Notes under the pieces: generated by a model
What the model was told of the DNA's origin: nothing
The model's database searches: none
Seen by the model: only the letters and a program-made list of their open reading frames with translations
DNA from: Zarea fungicola
Taxonomy: Eukaryota; Ascomycota; Sordariomycetes; Hypocreales; Cordycipitaceae
Direction of reading: 5' to 3'
DNA length: 29,972 bases
NCBI GenBank assembly: GCA_900169235.1
Contig: FWCC01000449.1
Coordinates: 1 to 29,972 of the forward strand
Shown here: piece by piece, positions 1 through 11,018 of the stretch
Numbering within the stretch: position 1 is the stretch's first letter
How the letters are laid out: every line of letters begins with the position of its first letter
Made by a program: the position numbers and the translations under genes

Positions 1-505
1 GTTCGCCCCAACACAATATATTTATCTCTAATAGGCTAATTAGTCTTAGGTTTAGCTAATACTATATTATAGGCTTAATTAACTTAATTTTAAATTTACT
101 TACTTATTAATTTAAAGGGGATAGTTATAATATAACTTTTAGACTTATTACTATAAAGTATATACTTTTAGATAGCTAAAGCTAGAATATTAAATATCTT
201 AAGAGTTGGTATAAAAGTTATTTTTTTATCTTTATACTTCCTCTCTTTTATATTTCTAGGTCTTTTATTCTTTTAATTATTTAGTTCCCTTTAACTAATA
301 GTATTTAATTAAAAAAAATATAAACTAGCCTACTTACCTATATAGCCTGCTTACTAGTAAACTACGTTAATAGAAAAATTAAGTCTAGCTTAGTTATTAA
401 GAATTATTTATAAAGGTATAGGGTAGGCTATTAGTTTCAATTAATTAAATTAAATTAAATTAAATTAAATTAAGTAGATTTCTATTTAAATTAAATTAAA
501 TTAAA
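1..505. repeat. AT-rich block ending in TTAAA pentanucleotide repeats
   Basis: This block is dominated by A and T and is dense in TA dinucleotides (ctaata, tatagc, ttagcta), with no open frame of useful length. It ends in two runs of a TTAAA pentamer at about 445-472 and 485-505. Composition changes abruptly at about 506, where the chloroperoxidase-like coding remnant starts. In filamentous ascomycetes such blocks are usually old transposon copies converted by repeat-induced point mutation (RIP). No transposon protein can be recognised in this one, so its origin is an inference. Confidence 0.6.
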
Positions 506-533
506 CGTGGTTTTCGTTCGATCGATTCGACAG

Positions 534-1354
534 ATGTCGAACCCTGAGGCCGCCGGCACTAGTGATTCTCGCGACCCATGCCCATACCCAACACGCTCGC
601 CAACCATGGCTATCTGCACGTGGAGGCATCTCAATTTGCGATTTCTATGGAATAGGGGAGCCTCTTTGCTAAGAAAGTTCGAAACAGCCCTCATAATGGC
701 AAGAACCTATCGGTGGAAGACTTCGGTACGGCTGTTTCGGAGGGCCTTAATACAGTCCCTGCATACGGCACCGGGCCGGCCAAGATGTTCATCAAGGACT
801 GGGGCTCGGATCGCTTTGGCCTTGCCGACCTCAGTACGCCAGGCATTTTGGAGCATATAGGCTCGCTGACGCGCAAGGACGCAGTAGAGAACCAGCAGGC
901 CAATATTACCAATGCTGTCGTCCCTGTGCGTATTGCCGCCCTCCTCAACGATAGCGGAAGTGATTATATTGACGCCGCTTCTGTTGCTAGGAGCCGCCTA
1001 CGTGTTGAAGCACTCTGCAAGCCCAAGAAGCTAAGTGCCCACGTCCATTTACAGGCCTATGTCGAGTCCAGCCTGATGCTCATGGTGATGATGGAAGGCG
1101 TGGTCCCTTCGGCATTTACCCTGCCCTCATCCAAGGTATGGAAGGCGCCCAAGGAGCGCGTTCGCGTGTGGCTTTCCGAGGAGCGCCTCCCTACTGAGCT
1201 GGGCTGGAAGCGATCGGAGCGTCAGCTGCAGGTGGCGGATATCTTGCCTGTTGTGAAGGCCATATTTGACCAGAAACGTGCACAGAGTGGTTACTCCCTG
1301 TGGTCTATGCTTACGTCCTTGTTCGTCGGAGGTGAGGAGAAGAAGGAGCTATAA
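534..1354 (+). pseudogene. Chloroperoxidase-like (Peroxidase family 2) gene, probably damaged
   Basis: Family 2 peroxidases are heme-thiolate enzymes with a proximal Cys in a PCP motif near the N-terminus, followed by an N-LANHGYLP-type segment. Here DPCPYP is encoded in one frame (about 573-590). NTLANHGYLH follows in another frame (590-619), which implies a one-base loss between them. A GT..AG interval at 620-687, with CTAAG near its end, would return the reading to the frame coding PHNGKNLSVEDF and everything to 1354. An mRNA spliced that way has an uninterrupted 250-codon frame from ATG 534, but about ten residues after PCPYP are out of register with the family. The distal motif, usually E-H-D, reads LEHIGSLTR, so the Asp is replaced by Ile. 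No signal peptide is visible, and an AT-rich block sits directly upstream. It may be a pseudogene or a diverged, still expressed gene. Confidence 0.55.
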
Positions 1355-2292
1355 GATGTAGATTTGTACGTAGCACTCCTTTATTCATTGTTTTATTACC
1401 AACAGGCGAATTGATTTTTGGGATATTTGGCAATCTTCCGGTCAAGGTGTCATAAGGAGAGACCTATCCAACGTGATCGATTATCTGCGTCTTCCGTACA
1501 TGTAAATACGCTTGTGTCTCTCTGCGTCACCACTTCAGTGCACCACTAAAATACCAAAGGCTGCGCGCGGCCTCTAGCCGTTATATGGCCTTATTCATCT
1601 GCGTCTACTAATGTAAACTATTCAATTACAGACCGGCTTATGCATGGCGCTCTACACGCATCACCGTGCAGTCTTGAGCTCACCAAACCTAGGCATTATA
1701 GCTAAACGCCACATAGTGAGTAATATAAAGGATGGCTATTTACAAAATGGAACCATTAGCTACGGGCATTCCAAGCAAGGAACTTGTAGGTGCTACAGAA
1801 AGAACTGGGCGACGTTGAGCGGCCTTGGATTAGCAACTAGCTTGGAATGAACGGTGTGAATAGAATAGAATAAAATAAAAAGCAATACATTACTTTTCGA
1901 CTTGTATCTATTGTACGGTGCTGTTAGACCTCATTGTAACTGCGCGCGCCCGTATATATGGCGCTGACAGGGAGAGCGCAAGGTGTCTGTGCTGAGGCAT
2001 CATCCTTTTTGCTAGTTACCACTAAATAAAATTGTTGCACCAAAAAGTGGCCAGCCACACCAAGTCATAATTATTATACCACATCTGCTTGACACTAATT
2101 GAAAGCTCGACCCGCAATTACTGCGCAACATCTGGAGCATCTAACCCCCCTGGTCAATCTCGAAACGCGCCCAGCTTCGCTCGACGCGACCCCATCTTCA
2201 ATCTCTACAAACGGTTCAAAGTCATTGCCATCATTGTCGCTACCACGACTCCGGATGTGCAGGCCGCTGTCCTTTGTTCTCCGGCAACGAAA
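1355..2292. other. Intergenic region and probable HIR3 5' leader; no gene seen
   Basis: No frame here looks coding. The short open frames at 1644-1850 and 2089-2341 have no recognisable content. The last 200 bases are pyrimidine-rich and probably form the promoter and 5' leader of the HIR3 gene, leading to cgaaaATGg at 2293. Confidence 0.5.
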
Positions 2293-5200
2293 ATGGTTCG
2301 ACCTCTGCCCCTTTCTCCCCTTGAAGCCAGCTAACGGATGAGCGCAGCCTGCCTTTCAGGCCATCAACCTCGAGCCGGAGGAGAATGTCGACGAGCAGAT
2401 CGACACCACCAAGGAGCTCCACGTATGCCTTTGACACCTTTCTATACACATGTTTCTAACCGGTTTTAGGTCGATGAAGCACTAAAACTCTTCCAAAAAG
2501 CGCTCAGACTGCATGCGCAAGGGCCAGACCATCGAGCAGAGGCTGCCGAAGCCTATGACGAACTATTCAAAAGCGAAATATTCAAATACCGCGAAGCTAG
2601 AACCGACTATGAACGAGCAGAACGCCAAATCGATGGAAAACCAGATGTTCTTGCGCTCGAGGCCTTCTCGGCAGGCTTGGATGTCGATGCTGGAGGTGCC
2701 GATGGTGTCGCCGCAGGTCTAGCGCAGGCGCTCTACATTTCATACAAGAATTACGGCCAATTCTTTCTCGACAGGCTAAAGGACACGCTGGTCGGCACGG
2801 CAGGCGTAAAAAAACTACCCTACGATGATACAGCCCATAATATCCTTGACAACTGGGTCAAGGCTCTCGACCAGGATCCTTCAGACCCGGAGCTTTGGCG
2901 CAGAGCGTCCAGATTCGCGGCGTCCATTAACAGCAGTCGCATCAAACGGTTCTGCCTAGAAGCAGCAATAGAGCTAGACGACGATCCCACAGTCGAGGAG
3001 GTACAGCCGCCGTCGCTGTCTGAAGGCTGGGCTGGCGAACAGCTGAAAGATCACCTGCGGCTGCTCAACGACGAAATTGCCTTGTCGCATCCGAGCATGA
3101 CGCCATGGACGAGTCGAGAGATGCCAAAAATTCTTAAGCGACATCTCGATCCTATCAATTTTTTGCCCGATCCCACCGCGCAGCTTACACCACCGCCCTC
3201 GAGCCCGCCTAAACCAGCCGATCCTACAGAGGACGTCTCCATGGCGGACGATGAACAAGGGGAGCCCATCGTATCCTGGTCCGACCTCGCCGCATCTCTT
3301 ATCAAAAGCATGTACGACACAACTGCAGCAACTAGGGCTTGCCAACGTATTGTCGCGACACCAGATGAGGAACTGGACGATGCGCCTCAAGCTGTCGCGC
3401 AGACGACCGAGAGCGCCGAAGAAACCCAAAACACAGAGGATGCAGCAACAGCAGAGAAGAGTGCAGATGATAAAGCCAAGCCCGACTCGGAAAGCCCCAC
3501 GAAACCCGCCGAACCACAGCAAAAGGAGCGCAGTACTTCCCTCCCAACCAGGAAGAGGTCACAGTCAGTCGCAGGGCTGCCCGAACCTAGCGAGGAGGAA
3601 GTTGGTGCCTCGACCAGGAGTAAGAGAGTGCGTCGGCGAACAGACCTCGCAATCATTGAGGAGCCAGCCGACCCTATAGTAACAGTCACGGCCCTTTTAC
3701 GACCCTGCCGAGAATCCGATCAAAATCTCTTTCAAGTAACCAAGAACGTTCTGGAGAGTATTGGCGTGGACGACAAACGAGCGATTTCTGCATTGAACCA
3801 AATCTTGGATATATCGTGCAACGAGGATCGGCCGGCTAAATTTCAAAACGTCGCCGCCCAAGACTTACGAACCATCTTTGAAAACGTCAATGACATTACG
3901 GCAAATGCTTTGCTTAACAAGAAAGAGCAGCCGTCGCTTAGTCTGTCTTCGTTTCTAGAGCAGGCGAAATCCAATCAGCAGGATCAGACTGCGACGGTCA
4001 TCTTTAACGAGAAAAAGGGTCTTGAGCAGTTTGCGAATTTAGTCTCTGAGCGGCAAGACTGGATCACTTCTGGCGACATCATCTATGAATGGGTGTTGGA
4101 GGTTAGCAAGAGCTATACCGAGCACCAGTGGCCAGAGACTCTCAAGTCAGCTGTTGTGGACATGCTGGAGAATGCTGATTCTATCCTGTACGAACACATC
4201 ACATCTGAACTTGAGCTTGCCGCGGCCTCAAAAGCAAAGAAAGGACTCGCAGCGCTTGAAACTATAATACCAATGCTTTTTGAGCTCCATATCGACATCT
4301 ACGAGCGCATTACAAACCCCATAAGCGTTGTTGACAACGTGACGCGTCTAAAAACAAAGTATAGATTGGGTCGATGGTTGAACGTCGCATCATATTTCAT
4401 TCGGTCTTTGGACAGACCTGCCAGACATCAGCTCTGTGTTCGATTTCTCTGGGCGTCTGTCATGGCATCGGCATTAACAGACGACCCCGTGCGGGAACAC
4501 ATTCTCGCCATGTGGACATCACTTCGAGAATTCCTCAACAAGGAAAAGGTTGAGCCTCTAATGCTGCCAAATAACGCAGCAATGGCCACCATCTCGGCCG
4601 CTGCGGCTGAGCGCGAAATTTCAAAACTCAACACCATGGATTTCTTCTTGAATTTCTTCCAAGGCAACATGACGGATCCGCTACCCGTCATTGACATTCT
4701 CGAACCTGTTTTGAATCCCTCATCTGTCCATACAGAACCGGAAAAGGCGCCTGAATCTACTGTGGGCGATGGATCAACTCCACAACCTGTCGAAGAAACC
4801 TCGAAGCCCATTTCTGAGTGTGCAACCAAGGGGATGCAAGACTTGTGGAATTTCCTTGAAAATAGTAGCATCGAACTCCGGCTTTTCTTGTGGTCTCGTC
4901 TTGGCGACGCATACGAGGCCATTAGCTACACGACAAAGCGATTTTCTTGCCTGCTGAAGAGCATCGAAATGATTGTTGATGATTTTGACGCCGATCGTTA
5001 TGCAAGCATGCAAGAAGATTCGCGGCGAATGCTTTTAATGAAGACTTTGAAGTCGTTGGATGAACTACTTGTCGATGCTTTAGTAATGGCATTAAACGAT
5101 AAAACGGCTTTTGACATTGTCGACGAAGACCACATCAAACAGAGTGCTGCGGCGCTGGCTCGACTTGCCAGCATCCTGCATTCAGTCTCTTTGTTCGAGG

Positions 5201-8200
5201 ATGAGCTCCGAGTCGGGTTGGTGACGGCCAAGTCGAATTCCACGTTCCAGGCTCTCCTCAACAAGCTTCGCGAGATGCAAGTCCGCAATTGGTGTCTTCT
5301 CTATACCCTCGTCAAGCAAGACATGCTTGCAAACAAGGAAATTTTGAAGCCTGAAAATGATCTTGCCATCTTCCTCGCCGCTGTGCATATGTCCATCGGT
5401 CACCGCAAATTCTGCAAGGTCTCGAGCAAGGTGTTTTTGAAGATGATGTGGGTAGAGCTCCTCGCCTTCAATGATATTGAGCACTGGGAAGACTATCTTG
5501 GGCAGGTCATATATGACATTTACGGACTGAAGCTAGGTGTGGGTATCTGGGAGTTGCAGGATCATGGCTGTCCTAACGAGAAGCTTGAGAAGCGGCAAAC
5601 AATGCAGCTCGTGGACAAGGTCATGGTTCTTGCGAATCGCATGTCGCTAAAGGATTTGCTCAAGTGCGATCTCAAGGCAACCATTGACCACATGCAGTCT
5701 ACCATAGGCCAGACGAAATCAACTCCGCAAATGATCCATAACCTACGCAACTTTACAGAGCTTCTCAAGAAGCCCATCAACCCTCTGCGCATGTACCGGG
5801 CGTTGGCAGGCGGCGTCGCTATGGACGCGGTGACTGTCAACATCCCGGAGGCGACGCTGGCCAATCGTGGCTGGTTCTTCCTGCTGGGCATGATTGCCTT
5901 GACAAAATTCAAAGGCGTGGAGCTAAACCGCCGCCAGACGCCCGGCGCTACTGACGACCTGCGCATTGGTGCAACCTTTCTGCGTCTTCAGCTGCAGTTT
6001 ACGGCCGACAGGTGGGAAGCATGGTTCCGTCTTGCTGAGTGCTTCGACTATGAGCTCGACGAATCAGTACTATGGACTGCCGACAAGATCAACAAGGACC
6101 GAGCTGAGCTGGTTAAGTTCCAGCGCAACGCCATCCACTGCTACACGCTGGCGCTGTCGCATTCACGCAACCAAGAGGTGGATACAAAGGACGGCGACTC
6201 CATGCATGACTTGTACTATAAATTCGCCATGCGAATGTACTCGTCCAGCAGAGAGCCTTTTGCGATGGAGCCTTTTCAACATGCTGAACAGGAGCGCTTC
6301 TTTATTGAGGACATGGGCTCCGGCACGTTTAAAAAGATTGTACACGATCAGATGACCAAGCACCAGGTCTGGAAGTTTTCAGCCAAGCTGTTCAAAATGG
6401 CCATTGAACGCAAACCAAACAATTGGAAAAACCATTACATGCTGGCCAAGTGCTACTGGAAGATTTTCCGCAACCGCGAGGAACTTGTGGACGGGAAGGA
6501 GTCCAAGACTAGAATCACCAGGGACATGATCATCGATGCTCTGAAAAAGGCCACCGCCGCTGCCTACAAGCCGCGGAAATCCAAGAGCAGCGACCCGATC
6601 CTCGAACCGCACTACAAGATTGTATCCATCCTTCACAAAATGGTCATTAAGAAGGATATCCCCGCGGCCGAGGCTGCTGCGGTTCTTTCAGCGCAGCCGT
6701 TTGGTGTTGCTATCAAACCAAACGACCACTTTGCCGATTTTACCGAGCCAGAAGACTGGGAAGAGTACATTACCCGCAACTTGACCAAACTTCGCGACAA
6801 GGACAAGTCCAACTGGCACCACAGAATTGTCATGCGCCATGCCAAGATTCTGTTCAACGAACAGCGAGGCAAGGAAGACGCAGATGCACTGGTGGAAGCA
6901 AAGGCAGCTTTTGCCATTCTCAGGGAAAACATGTTTACAAAGACCATGGTCATGAATGTCTGGAAGTGCGATGCCGAACGTCCTGGCCGGCACCATGTAT
7001 TTACCGAGCAATACACTCGCTTCATGGTCCGGCTGCTGGTGATTATGAAGAACAGTGTCGATTTGGACCTGCTGCTGCGCCGCCTCCGCAAAAAGAGCGC
7101 CGATTTTTACCATTTCAACGATCTCTGGCAATCCTGCTCCATGGCATACATTGACCTTATTCGCAAGTCTCACAATGTTATCCCCGTCACTGAAGACCCC
7201 TTCAAGTCTGTCTCTATTGAAGAGTTTGAAATTATCAGTGAGCGCATCACTGAATGGGCCAAGAGCGACGGCCCGCATATTCCGGCCTTTGATTGCATGA
7301 AGGAGACGATTGAGTGGAAGAAGCTAAACGGCAACCTCATGAAGGCCGGCCCCATGGACGATCTCATCAACGACTGCTATGCCAAGATTTACACGGATAT
7401 TCTTCACACCCTTCCCGGTCCTGAACCGAGCAAAGTCATTGAAGAGCGCAACCAGGCCAAGGAAATCACCGACCGTCTCGAGGCCGAGGCTGCAAAGGAT
7501 GCTGCTGAAAAAGCCAGCGAGGCAGACAAGACCAAGCCAGCCGACGGCGGCACAATGGAGGGTGAGGCCCCGCCGCCGCCGCCCAAGCCGCTCGGCGCTC
7601 TGGGCAGCTTGCTCAATCCCTCGACCGAAGTTGACAGCAGCGCCGGCAACGCCACGCCCATGGATACAGAAAAGTCCGAGGCCGTGCCGAGGAGAAGGAC
7701 GGGCGTCAGGCGGCCTGACATTCTGCGCAAGGCAGAGCAGGCCGTCGCCCTCGCCCTGGAGCCGGCCAAGCCTGCCGCCAAGAGCCGCAAGAGCAGCGTG
7801 TCGAGCGCCAAGAGGGGCAGCAGCCAGACGCCGCGTGTCAACATGAGCGACGACGATAGCGATGACGACGACGACGACAGCCCGGATGCGCAGATGCGCC
7901 GCGAGGCGGGCCAGTCGGCGATTGATGTCCCGCATGCCGAGATACTCGACCTCCTCGGCTCCGGTGAGGATAGCGACTTGAGTGATGCGCCGGAGGGATA
8001 CGACGACGAGGTATCGGAGGGTTTGCTCAATCTCGGCCGTTTTGGCGACACTAGTGGTGACGACGCGGATATTGAGAATGAGGCGGACGAGATGGATGAT
8101 GTGGAGGAGCATGATGATGTTGAGGTGGAAGAGCATGTTGGCCATCATGATGCTCACGTTGACGACCTCGACCACGAGATGGTGGATGAGGAGGAGGAGG

Positions 8201-8814
8201 ATTTGGTGGCTGAAGATGAGCACATTGAGGATGAGCCCATTGAGGATGAGATTCACGCTGCGGGTGTATTGGATGAAGAGGAGACTCATATTGAGGACGA
8301 AGAGGAAGAGATTGAGGGCGAATTAGTTGAAGGTGAAGATGAGGAGATGGAGGAAGAGGTTGAGGGTGAAGAATTCGAACAGGAGGGCGAAGAAATTGAT
8401 TTAGAGGGTGTAGAGGGCGAAGAGGGTGACGAGGAAGAAGGTGAAGAAGTTGAAGAAGAGGACGAGGAGGGTGAAGAAGAACTAGGCGAAGAAGGAGACG
8501 AGGAAGAAGAGGGCGACGAGGAAGAGGATGAAGAGGTTGGAGAGGAAGGGGATGAGGAGGAGGAAGAGGAGGATGGCGAAGAGGGCGAAGACGGCGAAGA
8601 AGGCGATGAGGAAGAAGGTGATGAAGAAGACGAAGGCGAAGAAGATGAAGCCCAAGAAGACGGGGAAGAAGAAGAAGAGGAAGAAGGTGATGAGGAGGAA
8701 GCCGAAGAAGACGGGGATGAAGAAGAAGAGGGAGAGGAAGAGGAAGAAGAGGGAGACGAAGACGAAGACGAAGAAATGGAAGATGCCGAAGAGGACGATG
8801 ACCCAGACGCATAG
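2293..8814 (+). CDS. HIR3: HIR complex subunit 3 (histone transcription regulator 3, CABIN1 family)
   Basis: Hir3 is the scaffold subunit of the HIR nucleosome-assembly complex, which deposits H3-H4 independently of replication and represses histone genes in the nucleus. The proposed gene has exons 2293-2295, 2348-2422 and 2470-8814, giving 2140 aa, close to the roughly 2000 aa usual in filamentous fungi. The joined N-terminus reads [16 protein letters not shown], followed by [19 protein letters not shown], a TPR-like segment typical of the family. Intron 2 (2423-2469, GTATGC..CTAAC..TTTTAG) is certain. Intron 1 (2296-2347, GTTCGA..CTAACG..CGCAG) is inferred because the frame before PAFQ meets TGA at 2339 without any ATG. 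Residues about 250-400 are low-complexity and charged. The middle is helical repeat, and residues about 1818-2140 form a nearly pure Asp/Glu/Gly tail, which could contact histones. It runs convergently towards RRP3. Confidence 0.93.
2296..2347 (+). other. Inferred intron 1 of HIR3, immediately after the ATG
   Basis: The donor is GTTCGA, which is weak beyond GT. The branch point CTAAC lies at 2331-2335, and the acceptor AG at 2346-2347 is 12 nt further on. Removing it joins ATG directly to CCT GCC TTT CAG in the correct frame. An alternative acceptor at 2358-2359 would delete PAFQ. Confidence 0.55.
7843..8811 (+). repeat. Acidic low-complexity tract (GAG/GAA/GAT/GAC codons) in the HIR3 3' end
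   Basis: About 320 consecutive codons are mostly Glu, Asp and Gly, starting at [12 protein letters not shown]. The codons are mixed (GAA, GAG, GAT, GAC, GGC, GGT), so this is not a simple microsatellite; selection for acidity with synonymous drift is the likelier cause. The tract gives long spurious open frames on the opposite strand, rich in Ser or in Leu/Arg/Pro. Confidence 0.9.
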
Positions 8815-9191
8815 AGCCGCGTCCAGACACGATTTTTCTCCTTACTCTTGGACATTATACAGATGTGGGATAGTTGATGGCTTTAATTACTTGTAACAAA
8901 ACACGGCGTCAAATGGTTGGTTTCACGAAAGGACAAGGAACTGAGAATTTTGAATTTTGAATTTTTATTTTATTTTATTAAAATGTGACGTTCATTAAAT
9001 CTGAAAACAAAATAGCGGCCGTAACTCCGTAACAATCTGTATGACAAGGCCCTTGACCAAGGGGGTATTAATGGGAAAAATGATTTTGTCTAAGCCGTTC
9101 CCTTTTGTAATTCTCAACGTAGTTCCGTCGCAAAACCACTCCATTTTAAACTTGTTTTTGCCTATTGTTTTTTTATTCATTTCTTTCTCTT
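8815..9191. terminator. Convergent 3' ends of HIR3 and RRP3
   Basis: This 377 bp spacer separates two convergent genes. It is AT-rich at 8940-9000 and contains three tandem copies of GAATTTT (8945-8965) followed by a T/A run (attttattttatta). It presumably holds the polyadenylation signals of both genes. No open frame of note is present. Confidence 0.5.
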
Positions 9192-10720
9192 TTACCGCTC
9201 TTCTCGGTCCATGTCGTCGCGTCTGCGCTTATCACCACGTCCCTTTCTCGACGTGGCGCCCTTGTTGCGCGACTCGGTCAGGTTCTTCATCTCGATGCGC
9301 GCATGGCGCTGCGCCTCCTCGACGCGGGCCTGGAACGCCATGACCTCCTCCTTCTCCGAGGGGTACTCTGTGAGCTTCTTGCCGAGCGCGGCCTCGATGC
9401 GCGTAAACAGCTCAATGTCGTACTGCGTGACCATGCTTATGGCCACGCCCGACTTGCCCGCGCGCGCCGTGCGGCCGACCCTGTGGATGTACGTCTTGGA
9501 GTCCTGCGGGATGTCGTAGTTGATGACGACGTCGACCTTGGGAATATCCAGACCACGAGCGGCCACGTCGGTGGCGACGAGAATCTCACGGCTGCCGCCG
9601 CGGAACTTATTGAGGGCGCCGAGACGGGCCGACTGGGAGAGCTGGCCGTGGAGGGGGATGGCGCCGAAGCCGAGGGTGCGGAGGAAGATGGCGGTGCGCT
9701 GGGTCTCGTAGACGGTGCGGGTGAAGATGATGCAGGACTTGCCGGCGAACTCGTTGGCGAGGAAGATGAGGTAGGTGTCCTTGCGGGCGTGGGGCATGAA
9801 CAGGAAGTGCTGGAGCAGCGTGGAGACGGTCTGGTACTTGTTGGAGCTGACGCTGACGCGGACGGGGTCGCGGAGGGAGGCGCGCTGGAGGGACTCGATG
9901 CGGGAGCTCATGGTGGCGGAGAAGAGGTAGGTGCGGCGCTCGCGGGGGAGGTACTTGAGGAGGCGGTCAATGGCGGGACCAAAGTCCATGTCGAGCAGGC
10001 GATCGGCCTCATCCATGACCAGGTATTTTAGGGAGCGGAGGGCGAAGCCCTTTGTCTTTTCGAGATGGTCGACGAGGCGGCCGGGTGTGGCGACGATGAC
10101 GTGAGGTTTCTTGCTGAGGGCAATGGACTGCGGCACCATGTCAAGACCACCGACGATGACGGCGCAGCGGAGCGAAATGAGGGCGCCGAGGGCCTCAAAG
10201 GTCTGACCGATTTGCGCGGCAAGCTCACGGGTCGGGGCGAGCACGAGGCCAAAGAACGGCTGGGGCTTGTCGAGCAGGGCCTGGAGCATGGGCAGCGCAA
10301 AGGCGGCCGTCTTGCCGGAACCAGTCTCTGCGAGGCCGATTACGTCGCGGCCCTGGAGGGCAACAGGGATAGATTTTGCTTGGATGCTGGTCGGGGTCTT
10401 GTAGCCGACCGATTCGCAGGCTTCGCAGAGGGCCTCGACGACACCCTATGTTGTGTTAGCAGTTACTTGTCGGTGTTTCAAAAACATTTTTGGTATTTTT
10501 AATATTTTTAAAAAATTGGTATGATATGGTTTCTTCGTACAAGTTCTTTAAACGTCTTGGGGAGCGATTCCTCCTCTTCTTCCTCGCCCGCTGGCTGAGG
10601 CTGGACGTTGGCATCAACAGTGGTGGACTCGTCTTCGGACTCGCTGGAGGCAGACTCTTCGGGTTCGGGGCGCTTTGGGGGCGCATCACGCGAGACTTTG
10701 CGTCTCTTTACTTCTGCCAT
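9192..10720 (-). CDS. RRP3: ATP-dependent RNA helicase Rrp3 (DEAD-box, DDX47 family)
   Basis: Rrp3 is a nucleolar DEAD-box helicase needed for early pre-rRNA cleavage and 18S rRNA maturation. Two exons (10720-10541 and 10445-9192) encode 477 aa, a normal length for fungal Rrp3. The intron (10540-10446, 95 nt) has donor GTACGA, branch TGCTAAC and acceptor CATAG, and splices KTFKEL to [10 protein letters not shown]. The N-terminal 60 residues are basic then acidic and disordered. The helicase motifs are all present: Q motif GYKTPTSIQ (about 74-82), motif I AETGSGKT (99-106), PTRELA (131-136), TPGR (180-183), DEAD (205-208), SAT (236-238), ARGLDIP (356-362) and [10 protein letters not shown] (381-390). 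The C-terminus ends in a basic tail. It is divergent from SSF1, another ribosome-assembly gene, across 298 bp. Confidence 0.95.
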
Positions 10721-10857
10721 GGTTGATTCGCGCAAGAATAAAATAACAAGTACCAAAGCAGAATTTATATAAATAAATAAACCCAATCTCGATCGCTGCT
10801 GTGGAAAAGTTGATGATGGAGGCCAGCCAGAAAGTTTTTAGCGGGGCAGTTTTAGCG

Positions 10858-10863
10858 CACGTG
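10858..10863. promoter_or_regulatory. CACGTG E-box
   Basis: A palindromic bHLH-type site sits near the middle of the RRP3/SSF1 divergent promoter, two bases from the GATA inverted repeat. Which factor binds it is unknown. Confidence 0.5.
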
Positions 10864-10864
10864 T

Positions 10865-10879
10865 GATAAGCCGCTTATC
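10865..10879. promoter_or_regulatory. Inverted GATAAGC/GCTTATC pair
   Basis: The 7 bp arms are perfectly inverted around a single C. GATAAG is the core site of fungal GATA factors such as nitrogen regulators, so a paired site in a ribosome-assembly promoter could link it to nutrient state. That link is inference only. Confidence 0.45.
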
Positions 10880-11018
10880 GCGTCCCTCCAAACTTTTTTT
10901 TTTTAGCAGGTCAAGATCTTGATGTTTCTTGGGATCCTCGTCTTGAATCGTTTGGATTATTTTTCTAATTTTTTATTTTCGCTCATCCAATTGACATTCA
11001 TATACACACATACTCATC

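Larger units (their letters stand above)
10721..11018. promoter_or_regulatory. Divergent promoter shared by RRP3 and SSF1
   Basis: Only 298 bp separate the two ATGs, and both products act in ribosome assembly, so a shared bidirectional promoter is likely. The region contains a CACGTG box (10858-10863), an adjacent GATAAGC-C-GCTTATC inverted repeat (10865-10879), a T run of about ten (around 10894), and an A/T-rich stretch near the RRP3 side (atttatataaataaataaa). No exact yeast-type PAC or RRPE motif was found by eye. Confidence 0.65.

Noticed and set aside
7324..8289. 321-codon minus-strand open frame opposite the HIR3 3' region
   Set aside because: It is Val/Leu/Arg-rich shadow sequence without motifs. 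The plus strand is the continuous HIR3 frame.
8051..8855. Long minus-strand open frames, one almost pure Ser/Pro and one Leu/Arg/Pro/His-rich
   Set aside because: They are reverse-complement shadows of the Glu/Asp codons of the HIR3 acidic tail.
9165..10031. 288-codon plus-strand open frame opposite RRP3
   Set aside because: It is a shadow of the helicase exon, with no domain, and is dominated by Gly/Ala/Asp/Glu.
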